NCBI RefSeq assembly: GCF_032463525.1
Contig: NZ_CP135971.1
Coordinates: forward strand, 5,500,926-5,564,925
Direction of reading: 5' to 3'
Origin: Pseudomonas sp. DTU_2021_1001937_2_SI_NGA_ILE_001
GTDB taxonomy: Bacteria; Pseudomonadota; Gammaproteobacteria; Pseudomonadales; Pseudomonadaceae
Length of the DNA: 64,000 bases
Under the pieces are notes generated by a model. The model was given only the letters and a program-made list of their open reading frames with translations. It ran no database searches and was not told where the DNA came from. The position numbers and the translations under genes were made by a program. Numbering within the stretch: position 1 is the first letter of the stretch; each line of letters opens with the position of its first letter. Shown here piece by piece: positions 62,845-64,000 of this stretch.

Positions 62845-63777
62845 ATGCTGCACAGCAACATCCTGCGCAAACTGGACATGCAGGACCTCATGGTCTTCCT
62901 GTCGATTCACGAGCAGCGCAACCTCACCCTGGTCTCCGAAGCCCTGCACGTCAGCCAGTCCACGGTCAGCTATTGCCTGAAGAAACTGCGCAGCCAGTTC
63001 GGCGACGAACTGTTCATCAGTACGCGCAGCGGCATGCTGCCGACGCGCAAGGCGCAGGCGATGCACGGCCATGTGCAGCAGATCCTGCATCAGGTCAACC
63101 TGTGCCACGACCTGCCGTGCTTCGATCCCCGGGAAGCGGCGCAGACCTTCAACCTCTGTGCGCCCGAGTACTTCGAGCTGCTGGTGCTGCCGCACCTGAT
63201 GCGCGCGTTCCGCGATGCCGGGCTGGCAGTGACCGTGAATGTCCACAAACTCGATCGCGAACTGCCCGGCGAGGCCTTGCTCGACGGCCGCTTCGACCTG
63301 GCGATGTGCTTCGGCCCCGGCTTTCATCGGCTGATGAGCGGGCTGTGCAGCCAGGTGCTGATGGAAGACGACCTGGTCTGCGTGATGGACCGCTGCAGCC
63401 TGCCGGCGCAGTCGCACATGGACATCCAGGCCTACGCCGCACGGCAGCATGTCTACCCTACGCCATGGACCTCGGACAGCAACATGATCGATGGCTGGCT
63501 GCGCCAGCACGGCCTTGAGCGGCAGATCGTCGCTCGCACCAACAGCTATCGCGCGGCACTGCAACTGCTGCAAGGCACTGACCAGGTGCTGGCCCTGCCG
63601 CGCCGAGTGTTGGCCTTGCTGGGCCAGGAAACCTGGCTCGGCAGCTGCGAACTGCCGACCGCCCTGCATGGCTTCAGCATGGACATGATCTGGAGCGAGC
63701 GGGCCGATCATGACGAGGCCAACGGCTGGTTGCGCGAGCAGATCGTGAAGATCTGCGCGGCTCAAGGGTTGTTATAG
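62845..63777 (+). CDS. LysR family transcriptional regulator
   Basis: The product is 310 aa. The N-terminal winged helix reads NILRKLDMQDLMVFLSIHEQ, NLTLVSEALHVSQSTVSYCL and KKLRSQFGDELFISTRSGML, with a long N-terminal extension of a few residues. The substrate-binding domain starts near 90 (FNLCAPEYFELLVLPHL). The choice of ATG 62845 matches relatives; the frame upstream lies in the end of the transporter gene. The target is unknown; the preceding transporter gene is a candidate. A REP cluster follows. Confidence 0.88.
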   Translation: MLHSNILRKLDMQDLMVFLSIHEQRNLTLVSEALHVSQSTVSYCLKKLRSQFGDELFISTRSGMLPTRKAQAMHGHVQQILHQVNLCHDLPCFDPREAAQTFNLCAPEYFELLVLPHLMRAFRDAGLAVTVNVHKLDRELPGEALLDGRFDLAMCFGPGFHRLMSGLCSQVLMEDDLVCVMDRCSLPAQSHMDIQAYAARQHVYPTPWTSDSNMIDGWLRQHGLERQIVARTNSYRAALQLLQGTDQVLALPRRVLALLGQETWLGSCELPTALHGFSMDMIWSERADHDEANGWLREQIVKICAAQGLL

Positions 63778-63780
63778 GGC

Positions 63781-63945
63781 AATACAGGTCAGTTAGACCG
63801 GGTAGCAGTGGGAGCTTGCTCGCGAAAAGCGGAAAAAGTTGCTGAATTTGCTGTGAACGTGACGCCGCCTTCGCGAGCAACCTCGCTCCCACGGTCTGAA
63901 CTGACCAGTATTGCGGCTAAAGCCAATACAAGTCAGTTAGACCGG
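63781..63945. repeat. REP cluster with three copies of a 21-base element
   Basis: AATACAGGTCAGTTAGACCGG-type copies lie at 63781-63801 and 63925-63945 (direct), with a degenerate inverted copy at 63893-63912 (GGTCTGAACTGACCAGTATT). Between the first two lies a REP pair: left arm 63808-63826 (GTGGGAGCTTGCTCGCGAA) and right arm 63870-63892, its inverted match with a 4-base insertion. The pair can fold into one large stem and may end LysR transcription. The rest of the sequence to 64000 shows nothing further. Confidence 0.75.
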
Positions 63946-64000
63946 AGCAATCTGATTTGGCGTCGCTTTTGCTTTTAAAGCTCAGAACTTGCAGACGCCG

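Overview
This 64 kb window is chromosomal DNA from a fluorescent pseudomonad, most likely the Pseudomonas putida group. The evidence is high GC, a typical Pseudomonas gene set (nadK, a DUF1853 gene, glpG, pepN, sbcCD, a Bat operon, NAD-dependent gdhB and acnB), TTG and GTG starts beside ATG, and REP-like inverted repeats built on CTCGCGAA and GGAGCGGCTTCAGCCGC cores. I see no rRNA, tRNA, CRISPR array, prophage or insertion sequence. The window looks like stable core genome with a few accessory or poorly studied modules.

Left part (1-17531). An fsr-type efflux gene runs off the left edge and converges on a DUF1853 gene. A rightward housekeeping run follows: nadK, a metallophosphoesterase, glpG (rhomboid), yeaC, a DUF2797 gene and pepN. 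After the pepN terminator comes the most interesting locus, a compact seven-gene operon (8556-13590): a YjfI/DUF2170 protein with an added N-terminal segment, a PspA/IM30 protein, a rhomboid protease, a YjfK/DUF2491 protein, a YjfL/DUF350 membrane protein, a YjfM/DUF1190 lipoprotein with a Gly-Gly C-terminus, and a glutathionylspermidine-synthase-like ATP-grasp ligase. It looks like an envelope-stress and peptide-ligation system whose chemistry is unknown. A secreted BNR/YCF48-repeat protein and an RND/MMPL exporter follow.

Middle part (17532-46224). An orphan glucose-dehydrogenase-type membrane anchor sits next to a secreted lactonase. Two small genes come next, then an Lrp regulator divergent from a zinc alcohol dehydrogenase with a pair of palindromes between them. 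sbcDC and the MoxR-DUF58-DUF4381-BatA-BatB-BatD operon point left. An amidohydrolase and an unknown acidic protein follow. gdhB (1618 aa) and acnB converge on one bidirectional terminator. Behind acnB lie an unusual repeat region, a DUF1289 gene, a tandem universal stress protein and miaE.

Right part (46225-64000). This is an efflux block. A MarR-regulated tripartite EmrAB-type pump with its own outer-membrane channel converges on an RND pump operon (outer-membrane factor, MipA/OmpV, adaptor, permease). An AdeRS-like two-component system is divergent from the RND operon. Next come a TetR regulator divergent from a metallo-beta-lactamase-fold lipid-hydrolase-like gene with a clear palindromic operator, a CynX-type transporter and a LysR regulator. 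A REP cluster lies at the right edge.
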